Source of the DNA: Shewanella aestuarii
Lineage (GTDB): Bacteria > Pseudomonadota > Gammaproteobacteria > Enterobacterales > Shewanellaceae
NCBI RefSeq assembly: GCF_011765625.1
Contig: NZ_CP050315.1
Coordinates: 148,171-212,170 of the forward strand
DNA: 64,000 nucleotides
Direction: 5' to 3'
The notes beneath the pieces were generated by a model. That model made no database searches, was not told the origin of the DNA, and saw only the letters and a list, made by a program, of their open reading frames with translations. Both the position numbers and the translations under genes were made by a program. Of the stretch, positions 1 to 8,590 are shown piece by piece; position 1 is the first letter of the stretch; each line of letters opens with the position of its first letter.

Positions 1-131
1 ATTGGAACGAGGTAGAGTAGATGCAGAGCAAAATCTGCTGACGGGTTATCATAAAAACTGATGATATCGTTAAAACCAAATGCAGAGATTGAAACGACAA
101 TAACGGTATTAAACAATTGAGTGAATGACAT
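1..131 (-). CDS. Partial hypothetical protein, cut by window edge
   Basis: An open frame runs leftwards from an ATG at 131 to the window edge, giving 43 codons without a stop. The N-terminus (MSFTQLFNTVIVV...) is hydrophobic at first and could be a membrane or signal segment. I do not recognise the family. Support for a real gene comes mainly from what precedes it: the repeated leader hairpin with its ACGAGG ribosome site (139-172) and a promoter of the plasmid-wide type (190-231). The same pair stands in front of several other small genes here. Only the N-terminus is visible, so no function is proposed. Confidence 0.6.
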   Translation of the reverse strand, partial: MSFTQLFNTVIVVSISAFGFNDIISFYDNPSADFALHLLYLVP

Positions 132-138
132 AATGTGT

Positions 139-172
139 AGCCTCGTGATTGATTAGCGGGTCGCAATCGCTA
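139..172 (-). ncRNA. Leader hairpin element, copy 1
   Basis: On the minus strand the stem UAGCG/CGCUA (154-172) closes the loop AUUGCGACC, and a CACGAGG ribosome site (141-147) lies shortly before the ATG at 131. Eight further copies in this window keep the loop and the ribosome site but have different, still complementary stems. This suggests a structured 5'-UTR regulator. Confidence 0.65.
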
Positions 173-189
173 ATTGATTAAGTAAGTTA

Positions 190-231
190 ATAATAGGATA
201 AATTACGAACAAACGCAACCCTTAATTGATA
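190..231 (-). promoter_or_regulatory. Promoter with TATCAATTAAGAGTTG-type box
   Basis: On the minus strand a -35 TTGCGT (213-218) and a -10 TATTAT (190-195) are 17 bp apart, firing towards the gene at 131. The repeated 16-bp box, here TATCAATTAAGGGTTG (216-231), overlaps the -35 hexamer. Confidence 0.6.
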
Positions 232-484
232 TATTTTAAATTATTTTATCAGTGCTGCTAGAAATGCTGCTAGAAATGAATGTCAAATTTGTTGGGCAGA
301 AAACACGCCTGGTAGCATGCATGCCCTGGTGCAAGAAACTCACGCAGAAAACCACCAGCAGATCACCTTTCAAATACTTCTTAAGTACATTTCTATCAAC
401 ATGTGTTAAAGTAACTTTAAAAGACTTTGGCAGTGTTATTTGATAGCACTCTTGATCTTCGGGCCAATACCCAGAGGTGACAAC
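232..484. other. Intergenic stretch before the 485 gene
   Basis: This stretch holds the 15-bp palindrome TTAAAGTAACTTTAA (406-420), which recurs elsewhere in the window, and a Chi-type octamer (352-359, complement strand). A 63-codon frame (252-443) is open here but has no ribosome site and no recognisable product, so I do not call it a gene. Confidence 0.4.
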
Positions 485-1768
485 ATGATTGATAACGCGA
501 TACTTGAAAAAAGCCCTATCGAGATAGACGAATTAGATTCATTAACAAAGTACGGTCAACGCAACATATTGCCTGCTTATAACAGTGTTGAAGTATTGGG
601 CAAAACCGTTATTGAATTTTTAGACGCTTTTGCCATGAAATCGCTTTATCTGAGAAAGTTACTCGTGAAGGAACCGCTAGTGAAAGAACTTGAGCAGCGT
701 ATTGGTGCCATACAAGCTGCATCTGACGCAGCCACATTAACTTTTAGGGATATTGCGAAACCACTACTGACGTTTTTGAACCCAAATCATCCCAGCGCGA
801 AACCGCATGAAATAACGCAAATCATGAATGCGGTCGGGATAGCGCTGACAGGCAATTATGAAAAGATTTCGTCGTTAGTATGTAACGCAAATAGCAAGCT
901 CAGAAAGGTTTCTGATGCTCATGCAAGGATTCCGATCCTCTTAATGTTTCTGACTGACATAAAATATTCAACCATCATGACTGATTATTCGAGTATATAT
1001 GAATTCATTGGTAGGGAATTAAACTACGCCATACCAGGGAAGCGAAAAGTTTATCCGGTAATATCGCTTTTTGAAGAATTTTACGATGCAAGAAATGCCC
1101 GAATTTTATACAACAGGAAGTACACGCCCGAAAGATTTGACATTGTTGCATCCAATATTGCCATGTTTGATGATTATAATTTGTTAAATACGCTTGTGCA
1201 TAAAAGTTATGAGATGCGATTGATTTATTCAATGGAGAGCAGTTTTTACCACCACCAAAACACCACTCGTGAAAGCCAATATAAAAGTGATTTCAGAAAA
1301 TATGTTATTAACGAAATAAAAGGTGAATACAGTCTGTTCCATGGCCGATTTCATGTGTTTGATGACATCTGGGGTGAGTCAGAAAAAGCTGTTGTTAATA
1401 CTTTTCTTGATGATAAAGCGGCAATTGACATTGAACTTGCCGGAGGCGGTTGCTTTAAGCTTGTGTTCACGCAATTAGGTGAGATATATGCTACCGCAGA
1501 AACAACTACGCAATGCTATAAAGTTATTTTACGCCCCGCGAACAGGAAAAAATGTCGAGAGCTTTTCGCTTCTAGTCAAAGAAAATCGGTATTGCAAGAA
1601 GACCCTATTCACTACTCACCTATTTTTGATGATGACATTTTTATGGTTATAGCAAAAAGCGGTACGGATATCTGTGTAGACTTGATAACCCCTGAATATA
1701 TTGAACTTTATGATGAAACCCGTTTTACCTATAAGCAGATAGAAACAAAATTGAAAGAGTATGACTGA
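485..1768 (+). CDS. Hypothetical protein, 427 aa
   Basis: I do not recognise this protein. The start at 485 is preferred over upstream frame extensions because AGAGGTGA lies 5-12 bases ahead of it. The product is soluble and of mixed composition, with no signal peptide, no membrane segment and no visible catalytic motif. The first third (to about residue 130) looks helical. The C-terminal quarter is rich in acidic and aromatic residues and ends in a charged helix. The gene stands alone: a possible recombination repeat (1820-1842) follows and then a lipoprotein gene. No paralogue was noticed in the window. Confidence 0.7.
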   Translation: MIDNAILEKSPIEIDELDSLTKYGQRNILPAYNSVEVLGKTVIEFLDAFAMKSLYLRKLLVKEPLVKELEQRIGAIQAASDAATLTFRDIAKPLLTFLNPNHPSAKPHEITQIMNAVGIALTGNYEKISSLVCNANSKLRKVSDAHARIPILLMFLTDIKYSTIMTDYSSIYEFIGRELNYAIPGKRKVYPVISLFEEFYDARNARILYNRKYTPERFDIVASNIAMFDDYNLLNTLVHKSYEMRLIYSMESSFYHHQNTTRESQYKSDFRKYVINEIKGEYSLFHGRFHVFDDIWGESEKAVVNTFLDDKAAIDIELAGGGCFKLVFTQLGEIYATAETTTQCYKVILRPANRKKCRELFASSQRKSVLQEDPIHYSPIFDDDIFMVIAKSGTDICVDLITPEYIELYDETRFTYKQIETKLKEYD

Positions 1769-1819
1769 CTTCCTGAAAGAAAAACTTCGCGGTATCGTTT
1801 GTATCTCGGAGTTAAGATG

Positions 1820-1842
1820 AGGCTTTACGCGCTATTAGGTAA
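1820..1842 (+). repeat. 23-bp direct repeat, copy A
   Basis: The 23 bases at 1820-1842 (core GGCTTTACGCGCTATTAGGT) recur exactly at 11050-11072 in the same orientation. The two copies bracket about 9.2 kb of cargo, from the lipoprotein gene to the 93-aa gene. Both lie between genes. They could be recombination or attachment sites, or remnants of a duplicated gene end. Confidence 0.6.
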
Positions 1843-1913
1843 ATAGTGTTAATTACATAATTTGTAGTTTAATATCGGATCTCGTTAATCAATAAATAAT
1901 AAAGGGACTTCTG

Positions 1914-2447
1914 ATGAAAAAGGTATTTGTTTTGAGCTTATTATTAATAGGCGGCTGCTCGTCTATGATCGGTTATAATTTCACAGCAGGAAGCAAAGAG
2001 AGTGTCGCAAAAAAGATTGTCTATAATTATGATGAATTTGAGCGTGAAGGTTGGCTAGAAACAGAAATGTACAGAGGCAGTAGCGCCCAGCCGGGTACTA
2101 ATTACAAATACAGGGCATACTACACAAAAAATTCAGAACTCTCGTTTATACAAATTTACGCCAAAACTTTTAATTCTGACTGGTGCTTCATAAACAGAAT
2201 AAGTGAGTTCAATGGTAATGTGTATAATTTCCATGAAATTTCAAGGGATGTTTCATCAAGTGGCTCTGTATCCGTTGTCGAGTCTTTTGCCTTAGATGTT
2301 ACCAAATCCCAACTTGAACAACTTGCCCAAAATAACACCAAATTTAAAGCAATAGGTCAAAAATGCGATTCTACATTTGAAATTGATAAAAACGTTTCCA
2401 GCGCCTTTTTAGACGCTGTAAATGCAGACAACAAAAATCGTAGATAA
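1914..2447 (+). CDS. Predicted lipoprotein, 177 aa
   Basis: The N-terminus has a short positive start (MKK), a hydrophobic stretch and the lipobox LIGGC. Cleavage before Cys15 would leave a diacylglyceryl-modified cysteine followed by Ser-Ser, a context usual for outer-membrane sorting. The mature domain of about 160 residues is rich in Tyr, Ser and Asn and contains two cysteines (in SDWCF and GQKCD) that could form a disulphide in the periplasm. I do not recognise the mature domain. AAAGGGACTTCTG upstream gives a good ribosome site. A surface-exclusion or envelope role would fit a plasmid, but nothing in the sequence shows it. Confidence 0.75.
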   Translation: MKKVFVLSLLLIGGCSSMIGYNFTAGSKESVAKKIVYNYDEFEREGWLETEMYRGSSAQPGTNYKYRAYYTKNSELSFIQIYAKTFNSDWCFINRISEFNGNVYNFHEISRDVSSSGSVSVVESFALDVTKSQLEQLAQNNTKFKAIGQKCDSTFEIDKNVSSAFLDAVNADNKNRR

Positions 2448-2633
2448 ATATTGCGTCAATAAAAAGCAATCCAAAACGTTGGCATAAACTCACAATTCGG
2501 GTTGTGTTTCTTATGCCAGTGACATCCAAAATGCCGGTTGCATCCCGTCACACTCCGCAGAGTTAAGGCCAATTACCCCGCACGACAAAATAACGCCATT
2601 TCTAGGTTTGAGGGAGCACTTTGAAACAATGCG
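2448..2633. other. Intergenic region with long hairpin
   Basis: An outer inverted repeat GGCATAA/TTATGCC encloses an inner CACAA-TTCGGG-TTGTG stem at about 2480-2518. There is no T-run, so it may be a processed 3' end or a weak terminator of the lipoprotein gene. No gene is seen. Confidence 0.35.
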
Positions 2634-2672
2634 CAACTTTTAATTGATATATTATTTTTATTGTACTATAGT
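2634..2672 (+). promoter_or_regulatory. Promoter with 16-bp box (inverted)
   Basis: The box in inverse orientation, CAACTTTTAATTGATA (2634-2649), ends in the -35 TTGATA (2644-2649). A 17-bp spacer leads to the -10 TATAGT (2667-2672). Transcription would give a leader carrying the hairpin at 2694-2712. Confidence 0.65.
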
Positions 2673-2693
2673 GAAAACGTCCAATAAATAAAC

Positions 2694-2724
2694 AGCTAAT
2701 TGCGACCTAGCTGAAACCACGAGG
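2694..2724 (+). ncRNA. Leader hairpin element, copy 2
   Basis: Stem AGCUA/UAGCU (2694-2712) closes the loop AUUGCGACC. The ribosome site ACGAGG (2719-2724) sits 8 bases before the ATG at 2733. It is the same element as at 139-172 with a different stem. Confidence 0.65.
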
Positions 2725-2732
2725 TATCTAAG

Positions 2733-3134
2733 ATGAATTTAATCACTCAAGCCGAAGCGAAATTAATCAGAAAAGAATTAACGGCACTTTTAGAGCAATA
2801 TAACCAGACGAATGCACATGGGCTGACTGTTGCGCTGGGCAATGCTAGCTTCAGTGACCATCAAATCACATTCTCAACGACTGCAATCACGAAAATCGAA
2901 GGGACAGGAGATATCAAGCCATCGAAAGAAGCAGGTGATTTTCTAACCTATGCAGAATATTTGGGTTTATCTAAAGATGATTTGGGGAAACCGTTCAGCG
3001 CAAGCGGAAGAGAATTTAAACTTTGCGGTTATAAGCCTCGATCTACTAAGTACCCATTTTTGGGTCAAGATGATGAGGGTAACGTATACAAATTCACAAG
3101 CAAGGTTGTACTCAGCGCGTTTAATGCCGTTTAA
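2733..3134 (+). CDS. Small hypothetical protein, 133 aa
   Basis: I cannot name this family, though its layout resembles small cytoplasmic proteins often carried by phages and plasmids. An N-terminal helix (about residues 5-25) is followed by a segment with the pattern EYLGL..DDLGKPF...GREFKLCGYKPRSTKYPFLGQDDEGNVYKF, which looks like a compact beta-rich domain. There is no signal peptide or membrane segment. The start is fixed by the leader element's ACGAGG 8 bases upstream. Expression should depend on the promoter at 2634-2672 and on the leader hairpin. A factor-independent terminator (3151-3186) ends the unit, so it is monocistronic. Confidence 0.75.
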   Translation: MNLITQAEAKLIRKELTALLEQYNQTNAHGLTVALGNASFSDHQITFSTTAITKIEGTGDIKPSKEAGDFLTYAEYLGLSKDDLGKPFSASGREFKLCGYKPRSTKYPFLGQDDEGNVYKFTSKVVLSAFNAV

Positions 3135-3150
3135 CAAGCTAGTTATCAAC

Positions 3151-3186
3151 AAAGAGCGGTCTTTTGGGCTGCTCTTTTTTATTTTT
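3151..3186 (+). terminator. Rho-independent terminator
   Basis: Stem AAAGAGC/GCTCTTT (3151-3157 with 3171-3177) is followed by a run of T, just after the stop codon at 3134. Confidence 0.75.
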
Positions 3187-3293
3187 GCTTTTGATTTACT
3201 TATTATGTAGTTGTTAGGTAGAAATTTATTAGTTTTTGAACTACACTTGATGAACTATTATTGTCTTTTAACAGCCAGCTTTTGTGAGTTATT

Positions 3294-6200
3294 ATGCTGA
3301 ATCGCCTACTTTTTTTAGTGATATGTGCTTTACTCCATTCTGATGCTTTTGGATTGACAAAGGCAAATGAGCCTTTTGATGTCAATTCACTGGCTGTTTT
3401 GTTAAAGCATGACAAATTCACAGTATCAAATGGATTAACTCAAAATACCGTCACCAGTGTTGTGAAAGATAAAGAGGGCTTTATTTGGATCGGTACCGCA
3501 AATGGGTTAAATCGCTATGACGGAACTGAGTTCACCCATTATTTTTCGAATACCTACAGCGGTTTGCCAAGTTCGCTTATTCGAAATTTGCTGGTGGACA
3601 GCGAAGGTCAATTGCTCATCGGCACTGATAGCGGTGTAGTCCAGTACGATGCCATAAAAGATCGTTTTCAGCCTTATCTCCCGAATTTACCCCTCTCTCA
3701 AGAGCCAACATGGTCAATGCACAGTGAGAACGGGCTAACCTATGTTGCAACTGCAGGTCAGATCTACATCATCAACGCCAAAGATAAGCAGGTTGTAGAA
3801 TCCGTCAAGGATGATCGTCTAGCTGAAATTAAAAAAATACAGGTTAAAGCAAGTACCCTCTATTTTAAAAGTTATGATGGCCATTTATATCAATATCAAG
3901 ACAAAGCACTGACGTTACTAGACAAAGATATTACTGACTTTGCAGTCCTAGAAAAAGGGATGCTGACGTTAAAAGCGGGTAAACTGCAATTGAATGGCAG
4001 CGTAGTGACCGATAGATATGTATCGAATATCAGTCATCTCGGTAAGGATAGACTCTTAGCGGGGAGTGTAAATTCACTTTATTTAGTCACATTAACAGAT
4101 AAGGTGACATTTACGCTCATCGGGGATACACGTTTTAAGATGAATGAGATGGCCACCAGCTTTTTCTACTACAAAGATTATGAATTGTTTTTCTCCGACT
4201 ATGCAGGTGGCGTTGAATACATCAACAACACAGCCAATCTTATTCAAACGCTGAATCTTGATCTAAAAGTTTGGTCCATTGCGCAAAATAATGACTCGGT
4301 ATTTGTTGCAACGCATACGGGAACCACCAGCTATACAACCGACTTTACGCATCCTGTTGAACTCACATCAACTATTGGTTTTAAAACGCTAGCGGCAACG
4401 AATGACAGCCTATTTATTGGTAATAATAGCGGTTTGGTTCAATTAATACTGGATACAGGCGAGCAAAGAAGGCTATCGCAACAGGGTATTATCAGTCTAA
4501 CCATAGGTGAGAATGATGAATTAATCGCTGGCACAGTCAAAGGTCAGGTACTGCGCTTTGATCATGACGGGGTGCTAACGGATACGATAGATACACAAAT
4601 GGACTATCCCATCTTCAGTATAAAATCCATGGGTAACAAGGTGTTTATTGGATCGCAAAAAGGGCTGTTTGTGTATGAAAATGACCGTAAAGCATTAACT
4701 GAATTATTTAGCAGTGAATTTGTAACGGCGGTGAACAACGATGATAAGTACGTGTATTTTGGTACGCAGTCTACGTTGTATCGCATCGAACCTGAAACCA
4801 TGCAAATTAAAAATATGCTGAGTGTTGGCAAAATTATTAATGCGATTGAGGTAATAGACAATGAATTAGTGATTGCATCGAGCAACGAAATCAATGTTAT
4901 CGATAAAACGACAAACAAACGCACGAAATACACAAAACAAAATGGGGCGTTAGAAGATTATAGTCCGTCTGCGACAGCGCAAGTGGATGGTGATCGCATC
5001 ATTTTTGGTGGTGAATATGGTCTATCCGTCTACAAGACTGCCAATAAGTTGAATGCGAGAGATTCTTCGGACGAGCTCTCAGTTAGCATTAAAAACCTAT
5101 ATGTGTTCAATGAAAAAATCTCCCTGCCCTCACCCATTTTGACCAAGCCAATTCGATTCGAAAAGCTAATAACACTCAATCATTCTGATTACCCATTCAC
5201 TTTTGAATATGGGATTATCGGTAAGCAGTCGCAGTGGTTTGATTATTTCTACCGTCTAGAGGGCATCGATAATGGATATTTAACCAACAAAAACAGCTAT
5301 AGTGCGACATATACAAGCGTGCCGCATGGTGATTACCATTTTCATGTTTACGCTGTGAATAAGAAAACGGGGGTAAAAACCAAAGATACCCTTATCACTG
5401 TACGCATACTTCCTCCCTGGTGGCTATCGGATAAGGCTAAATTCATTTACGCAATTGTGCTGTTGATTGTCAGCTTATTGATATCAAAAGCGCTGCAAAA
5501 GCGCAGGCAAATACAATTGCAAATCAAACAAAGTGAAGAAAGATTGAAGCTTGCCCTTTGGGGGAGTGGAGATGAACTGTGGGATTGGGATATAGAAAGC
5601 GGTGAAATATATCGCTCAAACGTTTGGAAAAACCTCGAATTTCCGCAGGATGGAAACCGCGCAGGCCAATCCTGCGAAGAAAGTAATATTCACCCACATG
5701 ATGTTAAGCGTGTAAAAAAAGCGCTTGAGAGATGCTTAAACGGTACAACTGAGCATTTCGAGTCGGCCTATCGAGTCAAAACTAAAGATGGTCAATGGTT
5801 ATGGATACATGATCGCGCCAAGGTGGTTGAGCGAAGCAGCTTGAATGCGCCATTGCGTATGACAGGTACAATCAAAAATATCAGTCGATTTAAGACCAAT
5901 GAAGAGCGGTTAAAGTTAATTGCGCGTGCGCTTGCGAACATTTCTGAAGGGGTATTTATTCTTTCGCAAGATTTTCGTTTTGTTGAAGTGAATGAAGCTT
6001 GCTGCAAAATATCACAGACACATAAAAACCAGTTCATCGGAGAACCCTTCATTTTGACGCGCTATCCTGCATCGTATTCCGAGCAACTTAAGCAGGCGCT
6101 CAATTCACAGGGACAGTGGATAGGAGAAGTGGAAGCGGTGAAAGGTGACGGCTCCCTATTTCAAATGGAGCTCACCATCGATGCTATCCATAGCGATCAA

Positions 6201-7586
6201 GGCGAAATTAGTCATTTTGTCGGGGTTTTCTCAGATATTACACTCAGAAAGCAACAAGAAGATGAGCTACGTAAATTAACAAATAACGACATATTAACCG
6301 GTTTGCCGAACCGCTCTAGCTTGCAGGTGACAATTAACCATATTGTCAAAAATCAGATTAATCATACCTTGATGATCCTCGATATCGACAAATTCAAGCG
6401 GATCAATGACTCTCTTGGCCACAAAGTTGGCGATTTACTGCTGGTGGATGTAGCCCAGCGATTCCAGACCGTATTACCCAAAAATGCCGTGTTGTATCGT
6501 TTAGGGGGTGATGAATTTGCTGTCTTGGTGGATAACCATCAGGATGTGAGCAAAAGTGCCGTAATTGCATCAGCATTGATTAATTCACTCGATACGGCCT
6601 TTGCAGTCAATGGCGAATCCATGGTGTTAACCGTGAGTATTGGCATAGTGCTATTCCCTGATGACGAACAATCAGAACAAGGCCTAATGAAAAAGGCCGA
6701 TATCGCCATGTACCATGCTAAAACGGCGGGAGGTGGCAGGTACCAGTTTTATTCGGAGTCGATCAATCAAAACGCCATAATCCAATTAGATATCGAAAAC
6801 ATGATCCGTGATGCCATCAAGAATGATTATTTTGAAGTGTATTACCAACCTAAAATTGATATCCGCAAGGAACGGATTGTCGGCATGGAAGCGTTAGTTC
6901 GACTCAATCATCCAGAAAAAGGGTTAATCCCGCCCGATCAATTCATCCCGATGGCTGAAGACACAGGTTTAATACTCGAAATTGGCGAAACGGTGCTCAA
7001 AAAAGCCTGCTTTGCTGCTCAACATTGGATTAAGGAAGGGTTATTTGAAGGCCGAGTGGCAGTGAATATTTCATCACGCCAGTTCAGCCAGCCAGATTTA
7101 ATAGAGCGGATAAACGCAATATTACGTTTAACGCAGCTTTCTGTAGATAATCTAGAGCTAGAAATCACCGAAAGCACTGTCATTAAAAACCCAGAATACG
7201 CCATTAAAATCATGAAAAAACTGGCAAGAAGCGGTATACATCTCGCCCTTGATGATTTCGGTACGGGATACTCATCTCTGGCGTATTTAAAGTTATTTCC
7301 AATCAATACGCTCAAAATTGATAAATCCTTCGTTCAAGATATCGATTTGGCTGAACGAGATTTACAAATGGTCAATTCCATTGTCACCATTGCACATAAT
7401 CTTGGCCTTTCTGTGGTCGCGGAAGGAGTTGAGACATACACGCAACACAATATGCTTAAAGCGATTGGCTGTGAGCAGGTACAAGGCTATTTCTTTAGTA
7501 AACCCGTGACACAATCTGAATTCACAGACATTCTTAAATCAGAATTAAGCAAAGGAAAAATAAACGAAAAATCTGTGGCGGTGTAG
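3294..7586 (+). CDS. Sensor diguanylate cyclase/phosphodiesterase, 1430 aa
   Basis: This is a membrane-anchored c-di-GMP turnover protein. A signal peptide is followed by about 590 residues of two-component-regulator propeller repeats (for example DKEGFIWIGTANGLNRYDG near residue 58), then a Y_Y_Y-like beta domain (about 620-705) and one membrane helix (about 715-735). The cytoplasmic part has two PAS-like domains (about 745-990), GGDEF (YRLGGDEFAVLV near 1070) and EAL (GMEALVRLNHP near 1197). The EAL domain keeps its metal and catalytic residues (NISSRQF, EITES, DDFGTGYSSL, LKIDKSF, AEGVET), so phosphodiesterase activity is likely. GGDEF is intact, but the RxxD inhibitory site just upstream is replaced (PKNA), so product inhibition there is unlikely. 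It would sense a periplasmic ligand and tune biofilm or motility. It looks like stand-alone cargo. Confidence 0.93.
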   Translation: MLNRLLFLVICALLHSDAFGLTKANEPFDVNSLAVLLKHDKFTVSNGLTQNTVTSVVKDKEGFIWIGTANGLNRYDGTEFTHYFSNTYSGLPSSLIRNLLVDSEGQLLIGTDSGVVQYDAIKDRFQPYLPNLPLSQEPTWSMHSENGLTYVATAGQIYIINAKDKQVVESVKDDRLAEIKKIQVKASTLYFKSYDGHLYQYQDKALTLLDKDITDFAVLEKGMLTLKAGKLQLNGSVVTDRYVSNISHLGKDRLLAGSVNSLYLVTLTDKVTFTLIGDTRFKMNEMATSFFYYKDYELFFSDYAGGVEYINNTANLIQTLNLDLKVWSIAQNNDSVFVATHTGTTSYTTDFTHPVELTSTIGFKTLAATNDSLFIGNNSGLVQLILDTGEQRRLSQQGIISLTIGENDELIAGTVKGQVLRFDHDGVLTDTIDTQMDYPIFSIKSMGNKVFIGSQKGLFVYENDRKALTELFSSEFVTAVNNDDKYVYFGTQSTLYRIEPETMQIKNMLSVGKIINAIEVIDNELVIASSNEINVIDKTTNKRTKYTKQNGALEDYSPSATAQVDGDRIIFGGEYGLSVYKTANKLNARDSSDELSVSIKNLYVFNEKISLPSPILTKPIRFEKLITLNHSDYPFTFEYGIIGKQSQWFDYFYRLEGIDNGYLTNKNSYSATYTSVPHGDYHFHVYAVNKKTGVKTKDTLITVRILPPWWLSDKAKFIYAIVLLIVSLLISKALQKRRQIQLQIKQSEERLKLALWGSGDELWDWDIESGEIYRSNVWKNLEFPQDGNRAGQSCEESNIHPHDVKRVKKALERCLNGTTEHFESAYRVKTKDGQWLWIHDRAKVVERSSLNAPLRMTGTIKNISRFKTNEERLKLIARALANISEGVFILSQDFRFVEVNEACCKISQTHKNQFIGEPFILTRYPASYSEQLKQALNSQGQWIGEVEAVKGDGSLFQMELTIDAIHSDQGEISHFVGVFSDITLRKQQEDELRKLTNNDILTGLPNRSSLQVTINHIVKNQINHTLMILDIDKFKRINDSLGHKVGDLLLVDVAQRFQTVLPKNAVLYRLGGDEFAVLVDNHQDVSKSAVIASALINSLDTAFAVNGESMVLTVSIGIVLFPDDEQSEQGLMKKADIAMYHAKTAGGGRYQFYSESINQNAIIQLDIENMIRDAIKNDYFEVYYQPKIDIRKERIVGMEALVRLNHPEKGLIPPDQFIPMAEDTGLILEIGETVLKKACFAAQHWIKEGLFEGRVAVNISSRQFSQPDLIERINAILRLTQLSVDNLELEITESTVIKNPEYAIKIMKKLARSGIHLALDDFGTGYSSLAYLKLFPINTLKIDKSFVQDIDLAERDLQMVNSIVTIAHNLGLSVVAEGVETYTQHNMLKAIGCEQVQGYFFSKPVTQSEFTDILKSELSKGKINEKSVAV

Positions 7587-7626
7587 TGTGAGATAACGAA
7601 GATCCAGATTAATTCATATTTAATCG

Positions 7627-7665
7627 CAACTCTTAATTGATATATTTATAATGCTCAGTTATACT
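7627..7665 (+). promoter_or_regulatory. Promoter with 16-bp box (inverted)
   Basis: CAACTCTTAATTGATA (7627-7642) contains the -35 TTGATA (7637-7642). A 17-bp spacer leads to the -10 TATACT (7660-7665). This is the clearest promoter of its type here. Confidence 0.7.
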
Positions 7666-7687
7666 CAATATGTTCATTAAGACAATC

Positions 7688-7715
7688 AAGCTGAATGCGA
7701 CCCAGCTTAGCGAGG
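7688..7715 (+). ncRNA. Leader hairpin element, copy 3
   Basis: Stem AAGCUG/CAGCUU (7688-7693 with 7703-7708) closes the loop AAUGCGACC. GCGAGG (7710-7715) lies 5 bases before the ATG at 7721. The element shows that an upstream in-frame start at 7670 is not the real one. Confidence 0.65.
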
Positions 7716-7720
7716 CATCT

Positions 7721-8134
7721 ATGAATCAACAACAAATAAAAGAATTAACCCGAAACCCTAATGCACTACTCAGATTTCATATGTACGGGGAATTGCCCCG
7801 TTGCACCAATACGCCAGCCACCCCACTTCGCGACTTAATAGAAATTATCCCCAAAAGACTGTGGCGTGAATTTGCGGGTATCACACTGAGCCCAGAATTA
7901 GGATTTAAATCGAAAGCAACGTTTCACAGCCTAACCCAGTTGTACCAGTGGTTAGGCGGCAATAAGACCCTCATTGGTAATCAAACGCTTCCCTACATGA
8001 CTTGGCGTGCTACTCAATTTAGACGCCAATTAACACTTGAAGATTTGTTGGCACATTGCACTAAATCGCCTTCTCAACAGGTGTTATCACTTTATAACTT
8101 AAACAAAGGAGCACGCCACAATGAGCACAATTAA
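7721..8134 (+). CDS. Hypothetical protein, 137 aa
   Basis: I do not recognise this protein. The start at 7721 is chosen because the leader hairpin and its GCGAGG ribosome site end 5 bases before it. The product is basic and soluble, with Trp- and Arg-rich segments (RLWREFAGI, TWRATQFRRQL) that would suit nucleic-acid binding, although no defined motif is visible. The stop overlaps the start of the next gene by 14 bases, so the two are likely translationally coupled. The promoter at 7627-7665 serves both. Confidence 0.7.
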   Translation: MNQQQIKELTRNPNALLRFHMYGELPRCTNTPATPLRDLIEIIPKRLWREFAGITLSPELGFKSKATFHSLTQLYQWLGGNKTLIGNQTLPYMTWRATQFRRQLTLEDLLAHCTKSPSQQVLSLYNLNKGARHNEHN

Positions 8135-8516
8135 TCTCGACATTGACCAAGCGCAAACGCTTAATGCCTATTGTGAAAACGTCCAAGCGTTAATTAATCT
8201 TATGTATGCCAATGCTGAAATTAATGATGGCTTTTGCAAACAAGCTTTTATTGATGATCGGACACCCTACCAAGCAGCAACTGACTGGTTCACTGACGAA
8301 CCTATTTCATTCGCAATTGAAGAGCATTTTTCGAAGATGTTTAATTTGCTCGATATCGATATCGAAGGTTATCAAGATATCCGAAGAGCCGTATTTAGCC
8401 GCAACATTAAAGATGGCCAAATGTTCAACGTTTATCATGGCCAATCAAGCAAAAGCGGTGCGATTTGGAAAACAGACTTGATAACATCACTGAAAATCTT
8501 TACAGAAGAAGAGTGA
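8121..8516 (+). CDS. Hypothetical acidic protein, 131 aa
   Basis: I do not recognise this protein. It overlaps the 137-aa gene by 14 bases and is preceded by AAAGGAGCACGCCACA, a strong ribosome site inside the upstream gene. It is acidic and probably alpha-helical, with Phe and Asp clusters and no signal or membrane segment. The pairing of a small basic protein with a small acidic one in an overlapping cistron resembles partner pairs such as effector and antidote, but no toxin or antitoxin motif is visible and this is only a layout argument. The terminator at 8541-8575 closes the unit. Confidence 0.7.
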   Translation: MSTINLDIDQAQTLNAYCENVQALINLMYANAEINDGFCKQAFIDDRTPYQAATDWFTDEPISFAIEEHFSKMFNLLDIDIEGYQDIRRAVFSRNIKDGQMFNVYHGQSSKSGAIWKTDLITSLKIFTEEE

Positions 8517-8540
8517 ACGCGATTATTAAGCTCAATTAAG

Positions 8541-8575
8541 ACCTTTTACGATATTGATTGTAAAGGTTTTTATTT
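8541..8575 (+). terminator. Rho-independent terminator
   Basis: Stem ACCTTTTAC/GTAAAGGT with a T-rich tail lies 24 bases after the stop at 8516. Confidence 0.7.
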
Positions 8576-8590
8576 GACGAAAAGCAATAA

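Noticed and set aside
252..443. 63-codon frame starting MLLEMLLEM
   Set aside because: No ribosome site, unusual composition, and it overlaps the TTAAAGTAACTTTAA palindrome and the upstream region of the 485 gene.
8121..8516. Toxin-antitoxin pair with the 137-aa gene
   Set aside because: Overlapping small genes fit the layout, but neither shows a known toxin or antitoxin motif.
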